From Clostridiaceae bacterium (GTDB taxonomy: Bacteria; Bacillota; Clostridia; Oscillospirales; QAMX01): a stretch of DNA of 5,824 nt. Under the pieces are notes generated by a model. That model worked only from the letters and a program-made list of their open reading frames with translations, was not told the DNA's origin and did not search any database. The DNA is taken from contig JAEDGJ010000148.1 of NCBI GenBank assembly GCA_016297585.1, forward strand, positions 1 to 5,824, written 5' to 3'. Below, one piece after another: positions 1 through 5,820 of this stretch. How positions within the stretch are numbered: the stretch's first letter is position 1; every line of letters starts with the position of its first letter. Both the position numbers and the translations under genes were made by a program.

Positions 1-286
1 GTCCTTCGGCACCAAGTCCGGCTATGTTGCCCCGAAGTTCTACAAGACTTGGGATGATGTCTCCGCTCTGTTCGCCGCTGCGGATAAGGAAAACGTCGAT
101 TACCTCTCCTACAATCCGGATGGCCAGTCCGCTGAGCCTTCCTACGATTACGAGAGCTTCTCCGTCCTGACCGACGGCGAGGCCGCGCTGGTCATCGTCT
201 ACGTTGATGCCAATGGTCACATCCATTCCGACATCACCGCCGGTGCCACCATGTTCCCCTACAACGATAAGGTTGCAGAGGGCTAA
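1..286 (+). CDS. C-terminal end of an unrecognised acidic protein (5'-truncated by window edge)
   Basis: The frame beginning at base 2 is open for 94 codons from the window edge and ends at TAA 284-286; the start lies outside the window. The visible tail is rich in Asp, Glu, Tyr and Ser, has no cysteine, and ends in KVAEG. It contains no membrane segment or motif that I recognise. Codon use is strongly biased: 8 of 9 serines are TCC, every lysine is AAG, and Asn and nearly all Tyr codons end in C. This is less uniformly GC-rich than the minus-strand operon and resembles the bias of highly expressed genes. A strong hairpin terminator follows 24 nt after the stop. It converges on the comM operon and so is a separate transcription unit. 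An abundant surface or secreted protein is possible, but only as a guess; the function is unknown. Confidence 0.85.
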   Translation, partial: SFGTKSGYVAPKFYKTWDDVSALFAAADKENVDYLSYNPDGQSAEPSYDYESFSVLTDGEAALVIVYVDANGHIHSDITAGATMFPYNDKVAEG

Positions 287-309
287 GTAGTCTTCCTTAA
301 AAATTGCAG

Positions 310-345
310 CCGCCCCCTCGCCCGCACGAGCGAGGGGGCGGTTTT
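310..345 (+). terminator. Rho-independent terminator of the left-edge gene
   Basis: A perfect 12-bp GC-rich stem (310-321 with 330-341, CCGCCCCCTCGC pairing with its complement) closes an 8-nt loop and is followed directly by TTTT at 342-345. It sits 24 nt after the stop at 286 and is oriented to end that gene. On the opposite strand the T-rich stretch lies several bases away from the stem, so any activity against the convergent operon would be weaker. Confidence 0.9.
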
Positions 346-395
346 ATATGCCCGCGAAGGCCGTCCCCTCCCCTTTTCCCGGACGCCGGACGGCG

Positions 396-413
396 AAAAC
401 CCCCTTTCGGGGC
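396..413 (-). other. Small GAAA-loop hairpin followed by TTTT (possible backup terminator)
   Basis: Read on the minus strand, CCCC-GAAA-GGGG is followed by TTTT. The stem is only four base pairs, but the loop is a stable GNRA tetraloop, and it lies just past the main terminator of the minus-strand operon. It could serve as a weak second stop signal. It may equally be a chance structure in GC-rich spacer. The rest of 346-424 shows nothing else I can support. Confidence 0.25.
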
Positions 414-424
414 AAAAACGGCGT

Positions 425-467
425 AAAAAACCCGCAGAGAACGGTTTTTGTTCTCTGCGGGCGTTTT
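425..467 (-). terminator. Bidirectional rho-independent terminator ending the nifS-thiI-cinA-comM operon
   Basis: A perfect 12-bp stem (431-442 with 450-461, CCCGCAGAGAAC and its complement) encloses a 7-nt loop. On the minus strand the stem is followed immediately by six T residues (complement of 425-430), giving a textbook terminator 14 nt after the comM stop at 476. On the plus strand the same stem is followed by CGTTTTT (462-467 end), so it can also back up the terminator at 310-345. It insulates two convergent transcription units. Confidence 0.92.
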
Positions 468-475
468 TCGTGTTG

Positions 476-1987
476 TCAGAAGTCCTCGCGGAACTGCAGG
501 GCGCGGTCGATGTCGCCGGAGGTGATCTCCGCGCGCTGGTCGAAGTCCGCGATCGTCCGCGCGACGCGCAGCACGCGGTCGTGCGCGCGTCCGGACATGT
601 GCAGGCGGGTGAATGCGTCCTCGAAGTAGGCGGCGGTGGCGGCGTCCAGCGCGCAGAACTCGCGGACGAGCGCGGGCGTCATCTGCGCGTTGCAGTAGAC
701 GCCGGGGATGCCGGAAAAGCGCTCCGTCTGGCGGTCGCGGGCGGCACGGACGCGCTGCGCGATGGCGTCGGAATGCTCCGGCGGCACGGGGTCGTGCAGC
801 TCGGCAAACGAGACGGGCGGCAGCGTCAGATGCAGGTCGATGCGGTCGAGCAGCGGCCCCGAGATGCGGTCGCGGTAGCGCCGCACGCTCTCCTCGGAGC
901 AGCGGCACGGCCGGATGCGCGAGCCGTAGTAGCCGCATTTGCAGGGGTTCATCGCGGCGACCAGCATGAAGCGGCAGGGATAGGTCAGCGTGCCGTTGAC
1001 GCGCGACAGCGTGATCTCGCCGGTCTCGATGGGCTGGCGCAGCACCTCGAGCGCGTCGGGCGCGAATTCCGGCAGCTCGTCGAGAAAGAGCACGCCGTTG
1101 TGCGCCAGCGACAGCTCGCCCGGGCGCGGGATGCGTCCTCCGCCTGCGAGTCCGCCGACGGAGATGGAGTGGTGCGGCGCGCGGAACGGGCGCTCGGTGA
1201 CGAGCGGAAACTCCGGCGAGAGGATGCCCGCGACGGAGTGGATGACGGTGGTCTCGATCGCCTCCTCACGCGTCAGCGGCGGGAGGATGGACGAGATGCG
1301 GGAGGCGAGCATCGACTTGCCCGCGCCGGGAGGCCCGGTGAGGATGAGATGGTGTCCCCCGGCGGCGGCGATCATCATCGCGCTTTTGGCCTTGTATTGC
1401 CCCTTCACGTCCGCGAAGTCGAGCCGCCGTGCGTTCGGGTCGGGACGGTCCTCCCAAGGGGGCGCGGGCGTGATGGCGGCGCGTCCGGAGAGATGGTCGA
1501 GCAGGGCGCCGACGGAATCGACGGGATAGACCGTGAGCTGCTCGGCAAGCGTCGCCTCGACGGCGTTCTCGGACGGGCAGTAGAGCGTAGAGAGACCGTT
1601 CTGCGCGGCGGCGAGGGACATCGGCAGCATCCCCGCGGTGGAGCGGATGTGCGCGTCGAGCGACAGCTCGCCGATGAAGGCGGCGTCCGCGGGCAGCGCG
1701 GGGATCTCTCCTGCGGCGGCGAGGATGGCGAGCAGGATGGGCAGGTCGTAGACGGAGCCCTCCTTGCGCACGGCGGCGGGCGCGAGGTTGACGGTGATGC
1801 GCCCGTCGGGGAAATCGAGCCCGAGGGAGCGGATGGAGGCGCGGACGCGTTCGCGGGCCTCGCGGACGGCGGCATCGGGCAGCCCGACGACGTCGAAAAC
1901 CGGTGCGCCGGGGCCGATATAGCACTCGACGCGGACGAAATAGCCGCGGACGCCGAGAAGTCCGAGGGAGCTGACGGCGGCGATCAT
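476..1987 (-). CDS. comM: YifB/ComM family Mg-chelatase-like AAA+ ATPase
   Basis: A 503-residue protein of the YifB/ComM family, near the usual ~500. In order it shows an N-terminal ChlI-like S5-fold domain (about 1-170, starting MIAAVSSLGLLGVRGYFV), then the AAA+ core with Walker A GPPGAGKS (about 218-225) and Walker B VLFLDELPEF (about 299-308). Next come the NPCKCG and RPCRC cysteine cluster (about 347-363), the arginine motif RISGPLLDRID (about 374-384), and a C-terminal Mg-chelatase domain. In Haemophilus and Vibrio, ComM is a hexameric helicase that extends strand invasion by branch migration during natural transformation; a role here in recombination of incoming DNA is inferred. It is the last gene of the operon, 33 nt after cinA, and is followed by a terminator. 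Two ATGs are possible. I chose 1987 because GGAGG is 8 nt away and the protein then aligns with family N-termini; the ATG at 1993 is only 2 nt from GGAGG and adds just Met-Arg. Confidence 0.95.
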   Translation of the reverse strand: MIAAVSSLGLLGVRGYFVRVECYIGPGAPVFDVVGLPDAAVREARERVRASIRSLGLDFPDGRITVNLAPAAVRKEGSVYDLPILLAILAAAGEIPALPADAAFIGELSLDAHIRSTAGMLPMSLAAAQNGLSTLYCPSENAVEATLAEQLTVYPVDSVGALLDHLSGRAAITPAPPWEDRPDPNARRLDFADVKGQYKAKSAMMIAAAGGHHLILTGPPGAGKSMLASRISSILPPLTREEAIETTVIHSVAGILSPEFPLVTERPFRAPHHSISVGGLAGGGRIPRPGELSLAHNGVLFLDELPEFAPDALEVLRQPIETGEITLSRVNGTLTYPCRFMLVAAMNPCKCGYYGSRIRPCRCSEESVRRYRDRISGPLLDRIDLHLTLPPVSFAELHDPVPPEHSDAIAQRVRAARDRQTERFSGIPGVYCNAQMTPALVREFCALDAATAAYFEDAFTRLHMSGRAHDRVLRVARTIADFDQRAEITSGDIDRALQFREDF

Positions 1988-1995
1988 GCGCATGG

Positions 1996-2002
1996 CCTCC
2001 TT
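1996..2002 (-). promoter_or_regulatory. Ribosome binding site of comM (decides the start)
   Basis: The minus strand reads AAGGAGG here, preceded by an A run. The spacing from GGAGG is 2 nt to the ATG at 1993 and 8 nt to the in-frame ATG at 1987. Normal spacing therefore supports 1987. Confidence 0.8.
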
Positions 2003-2020
2003 TTTTACGGTCGAAAGAGG

Positions 2021-3250
2021 TTAAATCAGAGCGCGGCGGAGCATATCGAGGGCGTTGGACGCGGCGGCGTGGCGGATGCGGGCGCGGTCACCGGTGAAGT
2101 GGTGCTCGCGGACGGTCACGCCGTCGGGGGTCGCGAGGGCGATATAGACGAGCCCGACGGGCTTGGCGGTGTTGTCGGACGCGGGCCCCGCGATGCCGGT
2201 GGTGGCGAGGGCGTAGTCCGAGCCGTAGAGGCTGCGGGCGCCGGCGGCCATTTCGGACGCGGTCTCGGCGGAGACGGCGCCGTGCGCGGCGAGGGTGTCG
2301 GGCGAGACGCCGAGGAGGCGGGTCTTCGCGGAATTGGCGTAGGTGACGGCGGAGCCGAGAAAGACGGCAGACGCGCCGGGGACGTCGGTGATGCGCTTGG
2401 CAAGGAGCCCGCCGGTGCAGGATTCGGCGCAGGCGAGGGTGCGTCCCGTCTCGCGGAGGCGCGCGACCGCGACCTGCTCGAGCGAGGAGACGTTGACGCC
2501 GTAGACGAAGTCGGAAAGGAGGTCGCAGACGGCGCGGACGTAGGGGGCGTTCTGCGCGGCGGCCTCGGCGTCGGATGCGGCGCGGGAGGTGACGCGGACG
2601 AGGCATTCGCCCTCTTTCGCGTAGGGCGCGAGGGAGGGGTTGACGGAGGACTCCATCAGCGGACGAAGCCGGTCCTCCATCGCGGACTCGCCGATGCCGA
2701 AAAGGCGGATCCAGTCGGAGTGGATGGCGCTGCCGGAGAGGGCGGCGAGATAGGGCATGGCGCAGTGGCGGAACATGGGGCGGCACTCGCGCGGCGGGCC
2801 GGGGAGCATCAGAAGGTACTTCCCTCCCCGTTCGATGGCGCAGCCGGGCGCGGTGCCCCAGTCGTTGGGGAACACGGTGCAGCCGCGCGGGAGCCATGCC
2901 TGCTTTTCGTTGTTGGGGGTCATGGGGCGTTCCATCGCGGCAAAGCGCGCGACGATGCGGTCGAGCGAGGGCTGATGCAGCTCCAGCGGCAGTCCGAAGG
3001 CTTCGGCGCAGATCTCCTTTGTGAGATCGTCGTAGGTGGGGCCGAGGCCGCCGGTGGTGATGAGGATGTCGGCGCGCTCGAGCGCGCAGGCGAGGACGCT
3101 GCGCAGCCGGTCGGGGTTGTCGCCGACGACGGTGTGATAGAGGGTGGAGAATCCGAGCTCGGCGAGTCCCGCCGAGACGTCCTGCGCGTCGGTGTTGGCG
3201 ATCTCGCCGAGCAGGAGCTCGGTGCCGACGGCGATGATTTCAACTCGCAT
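2021..3250 (-). CDS. cinA: CinA family protein: MoCF-like pyrophosphatase domain plus PncC-type NMN deamidase
   Basis: A 409-residue protein, the normal length for two-domain CinA. The N-terminal half (1 to ~170) is the molybdopterin-binding-like CinA domain, with GTELLLGEIANT at 9-20, TTGGLGPTYDDLT at 65-77, the NNEKQA segment near 113 and LPGPPRE at 149-155. In characterised CinA proteins this half hydrolyses ADP-ribose or related nucleotides. The C-terminal half (about 255-409) is the PncC domain, which converts NMN to nicotinic acid mononucleotide in pyridine nucleotide recycling. It has AESCTGG at 274-280 with the presumed nucleophile Ser277, Lys285, and TTGIAGP at 350-356. The usual glycine-rich GPGGG loop here reads GPASDN, although KPVGLVYIA follows intact. 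The name comes from competence- and damage-inducible loci in Gram-positive bacteria. The ATG lies 6 nt after the thiI stop, and its GAGG (3261-3264, 10 nt upstream) is at the thiI 3' end, so translation is probably coupled. Probably cytoplasmic: no signal peptide is visible. Confidence 0.96.
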   Translation of the reverse strand: MRVEIIAVGTELLLGEIANTDAQDVSAGLAELGFSTLYHTVVGDNPDRLRSVLACALERADILITTGGLGPTYDDLTKEICAEAFGLPLELHQPSLDRIVARFAAMERPMTPNNEKQAWLPRGCTVFPNDWGTAPGCAIERGGKYLLMLPGPPRECRPMFRHCAMPYLAALSGSAIHSDWIRLFGIGESAMEDRLRPLMESSVNPSLAPYAKEGECLVRVTSRAASDAEAAAQNAPYVRAVCDLLSDFVYGVNVSSLEQVAVARLRETGRTLACAESCTGGLLAKRITDVPGASAVFLGSAVTYANSAKTRLLGVSPDTLAAHGAVSAETASEMAAGARSLYGSDYALATTGIAGPASDNTAKPVGLVYIALATPDGVTVREHHFTGDRARIRHAAASNALDMLRRALI

Positions 3251-3256
3251 GAAAGC

Positions 3257-4444
3257 TCAACCTCGATTTTCGGGAGAATCCATGAAATCCCCGGCCAGCG
3301 CGCGGGTATAGGCCTCGTCGAGCAGCTCGTCGAGCGCGCATTTGGCCTCGGCGGCCTCGATTTCGGCAAGGCGCGGCTTGGTTTTGGGGTGTTTGGGCGT
3401 AAAGACGGTGCAGCAATCCTCGTAAGGGAGGATGGAGGTGTCGAAGGTGTCGATCTCGCGGGAGATCTTGATGATGTCGGTCTTGTCCATGCCGATCAAC
3501 GGCCGGAAAACGGGCATATCGGCGACGGCGTCGGTCACGCCGAGCGCGAGCAGGGTCTGGCTTGCGACCTGACCGAGGCTCTCGCCGGTGACGAGGGCGT
3601 GGCAGTCCTTCTTCCACGCGATCCGCTGGGCGACACGCATCATGCAGCGGCGCAGGACGAGCGTGGACAGCTCCTCGGGGCAGCGGTCGCGGATGACCTC
3701 CTGCACGCGGGTGAAGGGGACGACGATGAGCGGGATGTCGCCCGCCGCGCGTCCGACGATGGCGAGCAGGTCGCGCACCTTCTGCAGCGCGCGGGGAGAG
3801 GTATAGGGGTAGCTGAAAAAGTGGATGCCGGTCAGCGCGAGTCCGCGGCGCGCCATCATGTAGGCGGCGACGGGGCTGTCGATGCCGCCGGAGATCAAGA
3901 GCGCGGCGCGTCCGTTGATGCCGGAGGGCAGTCCCCCGGCGCCGGGGACGGCGGGACCGTGGACGAAGGCGTTCCGGTCGCGGATCTCGACGCGGATGAC
4001 GGCCTCGGGGTCGTTGACGTCGACGCGGAGATGGGGGAAGCGCTCGAGCAGCACCGCCCCGAGCTCGCGCATGATGTCCATCGAGGTCAGCGGGAACTTC
4101 TTGTCGGAGCGGCGGGCGTCGACCTTGAAGGTGGAGACGCCGGAGAGAAGCTCCGAAAGATAGTCGGGCGCGACGCGGTAGATGTCGTCCATATCCTTCT
4201 CGCAGACGGCGGCGCGGCAGACGGAGACGAGTCCGAAGACGTGCCGGCTAAGCTCGAAGGCGCGATCCATGTCGAACGAGGCGTCCGCGGGGGTGACGGT
4301 GACGGTGGACTGCATCGAATAGAGGGAGAATTTGCCGCAGGGGGCGAGGCGCTCGCGCAGGACCTGGAGCAGACGCTCCTCAAAACGCTTGCGGTTGAGG
4401 CCCTTTAAGACCATTTCACCGCATTTCAATAACAAAACTTCCAA
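3257..4444 (-). CDS. thiI: tRNA 4-thiouridine (s4U8) sulfurtransferase ThiI, short form, TTG start
   Basis: A 395-residue ThiI of the short Gram-positive type. The N-terminal ferredoxin-like segment begins MEVLLLKCGEMVLKG, followed by a THUMP tRNA-binding domain (about 60-165). The PP-loop ATP-pyrophosphatase domain has SGGIDSP at 185-191. A conserved PYEDCCTVFTPKHPKTKP motif (about 340-357, Cys344/Cys345) lies near the C-terminus. ThiI adenylates U8 of tRNA and replaces oxygen with sulfur; it is also linked to thiazole synthesis in some bacteria. The rhodanese domain of the E. coli enzyme is absent, which fits direct sulfur delivery from a dedicated desulfurase such as Bacillus NifZ, and a desulfurase gene lies just upstream. 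The frame stays open back to 4630, but that part overlaps the desulfurase gene and its translation is low-complexity. I place the start at TTG 4444, 10 nt after AAGGAG, where family homology begins. The next ATG downstream would cut off the conserved GEMVLKG motif. Confidence 0.94.
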   Translation of the reverse strand: MEVLLLKCGEMVLKGLNRKRFEERLLQVLRERLAPCGKFSLYSMQSTVTVTPADASFDMDRAFELSRHVFGLVSVCRAAVCEKDMDDIYRVAPDYLSELLSGVSTFKVDARRSDKKFPLTSMDIMRELGAVLLERFPHLRVDVNDPEAVIRVEIRDRNAFVHGPAVPGAGGLPSGINGRAALLISGGIDSPVAAYMMARRGLALTGIHFFSYPYTSPRALQKVRDLLAIVGRAAGDIPLIVVPFTRVQEVIRDRCPEELSTLVLRRCMMRVAQRIAWKKDCHALVTGESLGQVASQTLLALGVTDAVADMPVFRPLIGMDKTDIIKISREIDTFDTSILPYEDCCTVFTPKHPKTKPRLAEIEAAEAKCALDELLDEAYTRALAGDFMDSPENRG

Positions 4445-4454
4445 AATCGGGTTT

Positions 4455-4460
4455 CTCCTT
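4455..4460 (-). promoter_or_regulatory. Ribosome binding site of thiI (supports a non-ATG start)
   Basis: The minus strand reads AAGGAG here, embedded in an A-rich stretch, the only good Shine-Dalgarno sequence in the gap after the desulfurase gene. It lies 10 nt before TTG at 4444 and 7 nt before ATT at 4447. No ATG or GTG lies at a suitable distance, so initiation at TTG (or, less likely, ATT) is implied. Confidence 0.75.
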
Positions 4461-4479
4461 TTTTCTATCGCCTGTGCTG

Positions 4480-4494
4480 AAAGCGCGGCGCTTT
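4480..4494 (-). other. Intercistronic hairpin at the nifS stop codon
   Basis: On the minus strand AAAGCG-CCG-CGCTTT forms a perfect 6-bp stem with a 3-nt loop, starting on the last base of the desulfurase stop codon (TAA 4496-4494). No T run follows, so it is not a standard terminator. It could stabilise the upstream mRNA end or tune thiI expression relative to the desulfurase. A chance palindrome is also possible. Confidence 0.3.
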
Positions 4495-5615
4495 TAACGC
4501 AGACGCGCGGCGGCTTCGGCGAGGCCGGCGAGCAGCGCGTCGATGTCTTCCGGGGTGTTTTCGGCGCAGAGGCTGACGCGCAGCGTGCCGTCGATGACGG
4601 CGGGCGCGAGTCCCGCGGCCTCGAGCACATAGCTGCGGTGTCCCTTCGCGCAGGCGGAGCCGGTGGAGACGTAGACGCCGCGGTCCTCGAGGATGTGCAT
4701 GACGACCTCCGCGCGCCGTCCGGGCAGGGACAGGGAAATGACGCAGGGCAGCGAGCCGGGGAAATTGACCTGCGCGCCGGGGATGGCGGCGAGCCCCGCG
4801 GTCAGACGGCCGCGCAGGGCTTCCATGCGGGCCATCGCGTCGGCGGGGGTGTTTCGAACGGCTTCGGCGAAGGCCGCGATGAGCGGCACGCTTTCGGTGC
4901 CGGAGCGCATCCCGTTTTCCTGTCCGCCGCCGCGCAGCAGCGGCGGGATGCGCACGCCCTTCCTTATATAGAGCGCGCCGATGCCCTTCGGGGCGTGGAC
5001 CTTGTGGCCGCTGACGGCGTAGAAGTCGACGCCGAGCCGTTCCGCGCTCACGGGGCATTTCAGGAACGCCTGCACACCGTCGCAGTGGAACAGCGCGCGG
5101 CTTTTTCTGCGGCGCAGCACGTCCGCGAGCGCCCGGATGGGCATGACCGCGCCGGTCTCGTTGTTGACGTGCATGATACTGACGAGGATCGTGTCGTCGC
5201 GCAGCGCCGCCTCAAAATCGGAGACGCGGACGGCGCCGGAGGCGTCCACGGGCAGCTCGGTGATCTCGAAGCCCTCGTGCGCGAGGGCGGCGAGGGGCTC
5301 GCGGACGGCGGGATGCTCCACGGCGGAGGTCAGGATGTGCTTTCCCTGCCGGAAGAGCTTCCTTGCCGCGCCGAAAATCGCGGTATTGTCCCCTTCCGTG
5401 CCGCCGGACGTGAAAACGACGCAGCCCGGCGCGCAGCCGAGCGCCGCGGCGACCGTTTCGCGGGACTCGCGCACGAGCGCTTCCGCGCGCATGCCCGCCC
5501 CGTGCAGGCTCGACGGGTTTGCGAAAACGTCCGTCATCGCGGCGGCAGCCGCAGCCGCTGCGGCGGGACAGACGCGCGTCGTCGCCGCATTGTCCAGATA
5601 ATGCAAGGCTTTCAT
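4494..5615 (-). CDS. nifS: Cysteine desulfurase, NifS/IscS family, probable sulfur donor for ThiI
   Basis: A 373-residue, full-length class V aminotransferase-fold PLP enzyme. It has YLDNAATT at 6-13, TSGGTEGDN at 69-77, the PLP-stacking His101 in EHPAV, NNETGAV at 151-157, the cofactor-contacting Asp179 in HCDGVQ, SGHKVHAPKG with the Schiff-base Lys205, and RSGTE at 237-241. The persulfide-forming Cys322 lies in GSACAKG. The enzyme removes sulfur from L-cysteine, giving alanine and an enzyme persulfide. Its position directly before thiI matches the Bacillus nifZ-thiI pair, so sulfur relay to tRNA is its likely main job; a general role in iron-sulfur cluster assembly cannot be excluded. No iscU, iscR or sufU gene is nearby. 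It is the first gene of the operon. The ATG follows AAGGAG (5619-5624) at a short 3-nt spacing, but later start codons would cut into or lie too far before the conserved motif. Residues 18-26 are nine consecutive alanines. The symbol denotes the family, not a specific paralogue. Confidence 0.94.
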   Translation of the reverse strand: MKALHYLDNAATTRVCPAAAAAAAAAMTDVFANPSSLHGAGMRAEALVRESRETVAAALGCAPGCVVFTSGGTEGDNTAIFGAARKLFRQGKHILTSAVEHPAVREPLAALAHEGFEITELPVDASGAVRVSDFEAALRDDTILVSIMHVNNETGAVMPIRALADVLRRRKSRALFHCDGVQAFLKCPVSAERLGVDFYAVSGHKVHAPKGIGALYIRKGVRIPPLLRGGGQENGMRSGTESVPLIAAFAEAVRNTPADAMARMEALRGRLTAGLAAIPGAQVNFPGSLPCVISLSLPGRRAEVVMHILEDRGVYVSTGSACAKGHRSYVLEAAGLAPAVIDGTLRVSLCAENTPEDIDALLAGLAEAAARLR

Positions 5616-5644
5616 CCGCTCCTTCGGGGAGATTTATCGGTTAA

Positions 5645-5673
5645 AGTATACCATAATCCCTCTCATTTTGCAA
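5645..5673 (-). promoter_or_regulatory. Sigma-A type promoter of the nifS-thiI-cinA-comM operon
   Basis: On the minus strand the -35 box TTGCAA (5673-5668, 4 of 6 consensus bases) is separated by 17 nt from TATACT (5650-5645, 5 of 6). TG at 5653-5652 makes it an extended -10 element. The predicted start is near 5638, giving a leader of about 23 nt containing the AAGGAG of the first gene. The leader is too short for a riboswitch, so regulation, if any, would be by a DNA-binding protein. Confidence 0.85.
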
Positions 5674-5716
5674 GTTATCGCGCAAATTATTCGCTCCGCA
5701 TCCCCGTTTTTTGGGG

Positions 5717-5752
5717 TTTTGCCGCGCAGGAAGCCGAAACCGGACGGCAAAA
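5717..5752. repeat. 8-bp inverted repeat between the divergent promoters
   Basis: TTTTGCCG (5717-5724) is repeated in inverted orientation as CGGCAAAA (5745-5752), with 20 nt between the arms. It lies 5 nt upstream of the plus-strand -35 box and about 44 nt upstream of the minus-strand -35 box. No T run follows the structure on either strand, so it is not a terminator. A regulator site is possible; chance is not excluded. Confidence 0.3.
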
Positions 5753-5757
5753 AAGGG

Positions 5758-5786
5758 TTGACAAATGACAGCGGGAGTGTTATCAT
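5758..5786 (+). promoter_or_regulatory. Strong divergent promoter directed out of the right edge
   Basis: A perfect -35 TTGACA (5758-5763) is followed after exactly 17 nt by TATCAT (5781-5786, 5 of 6 consensus). TG at 5778-5779 adds an extended -10 element. The predicted start is near 5793. The gene it drives lies beyond the window; no start codon with a Shine-Dalgarno sequence is visible in the remaining 30 nt. Confidence 0.85.
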
Positions 5787-5820
5787 GTAACCACTGTAAC
5801 CGATTTGTAATCTTTGTGAA
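5786..5820 (+). repeat. TGTAAC direct repeats overlapping -10/+1 (candidate operator)
   Basis: TGTAAC occurs at 5786-5791 and 5795-5800, TGTAAT at 5806-5811, and the weaker relative TGTGAA at 5815-5820. The starts are 9, 11 and 9 nt apart, so every second unit is 20 nt apart, close to two helical turns. The first unit shares its T with the end of the -10 box, and the predicted +1 lies between units one and two. This is where a repressor would act. The regulator is unknown, and the array may continue past the window edge. Confidence 0.4.

Noticed and set aside
287..475. A small gene, tRNA or CRISPR element between the convergent units
   Set aside because: The 189-nt gap is taken up by two terminators and a short GC-rich spacer. 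A short plus-strand open frame from 348 runs through the second terminator into comM antisense sequence and has no Shine-Dalgarno sequence. No cloverleaf or spaced repeats are visible.
470..4408. A 1312-codon open frame on the plus strand, opposite comM, cinA and thiI
   Set aside because: Its translation is dominated by Gly, Ala, Asp, Arg and Val with no domain or motif. It is antisense to three genes with clear family motifs, and its openness follows from their GC-rich codons. It has no fitting start or Shine-Dalgarno sequence, and its nominal start lies in the operon terminator region.
4445..4630. The upstream extension of the thiI frame to an ATG at 4630
   Set aside because: The extra 62 residues overlap the 3' end of the desulfurase gene in another frame, are rich in Ser, Pro and Arg, and have no family homology. 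A Shine-Dalgarno sequence lies just before the conserved start instead.
5616..5644. A riboswitch or attenuator leader ahead of the operon
   Set aside because: The predicted start near 5638 leaves only about 23 nt before the ATG, too short for any known leader element.
5701..5720. CCCC-GTTTTTT-GGGG-TTTT as a plus-strand terminator
   Set aside because: The stem is only four base pairs and there is no gene upstream on the plus strand for it to terminate.
4332..5768. A 478-codon plus-strand open frame opposite the cysteine desulfurase and running through the promoter region
   Set aside because: Low-complexity composition, antisense to a gene with all catalytic residues, and it crosses the divergent promoters. 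It is a compositional shadow.
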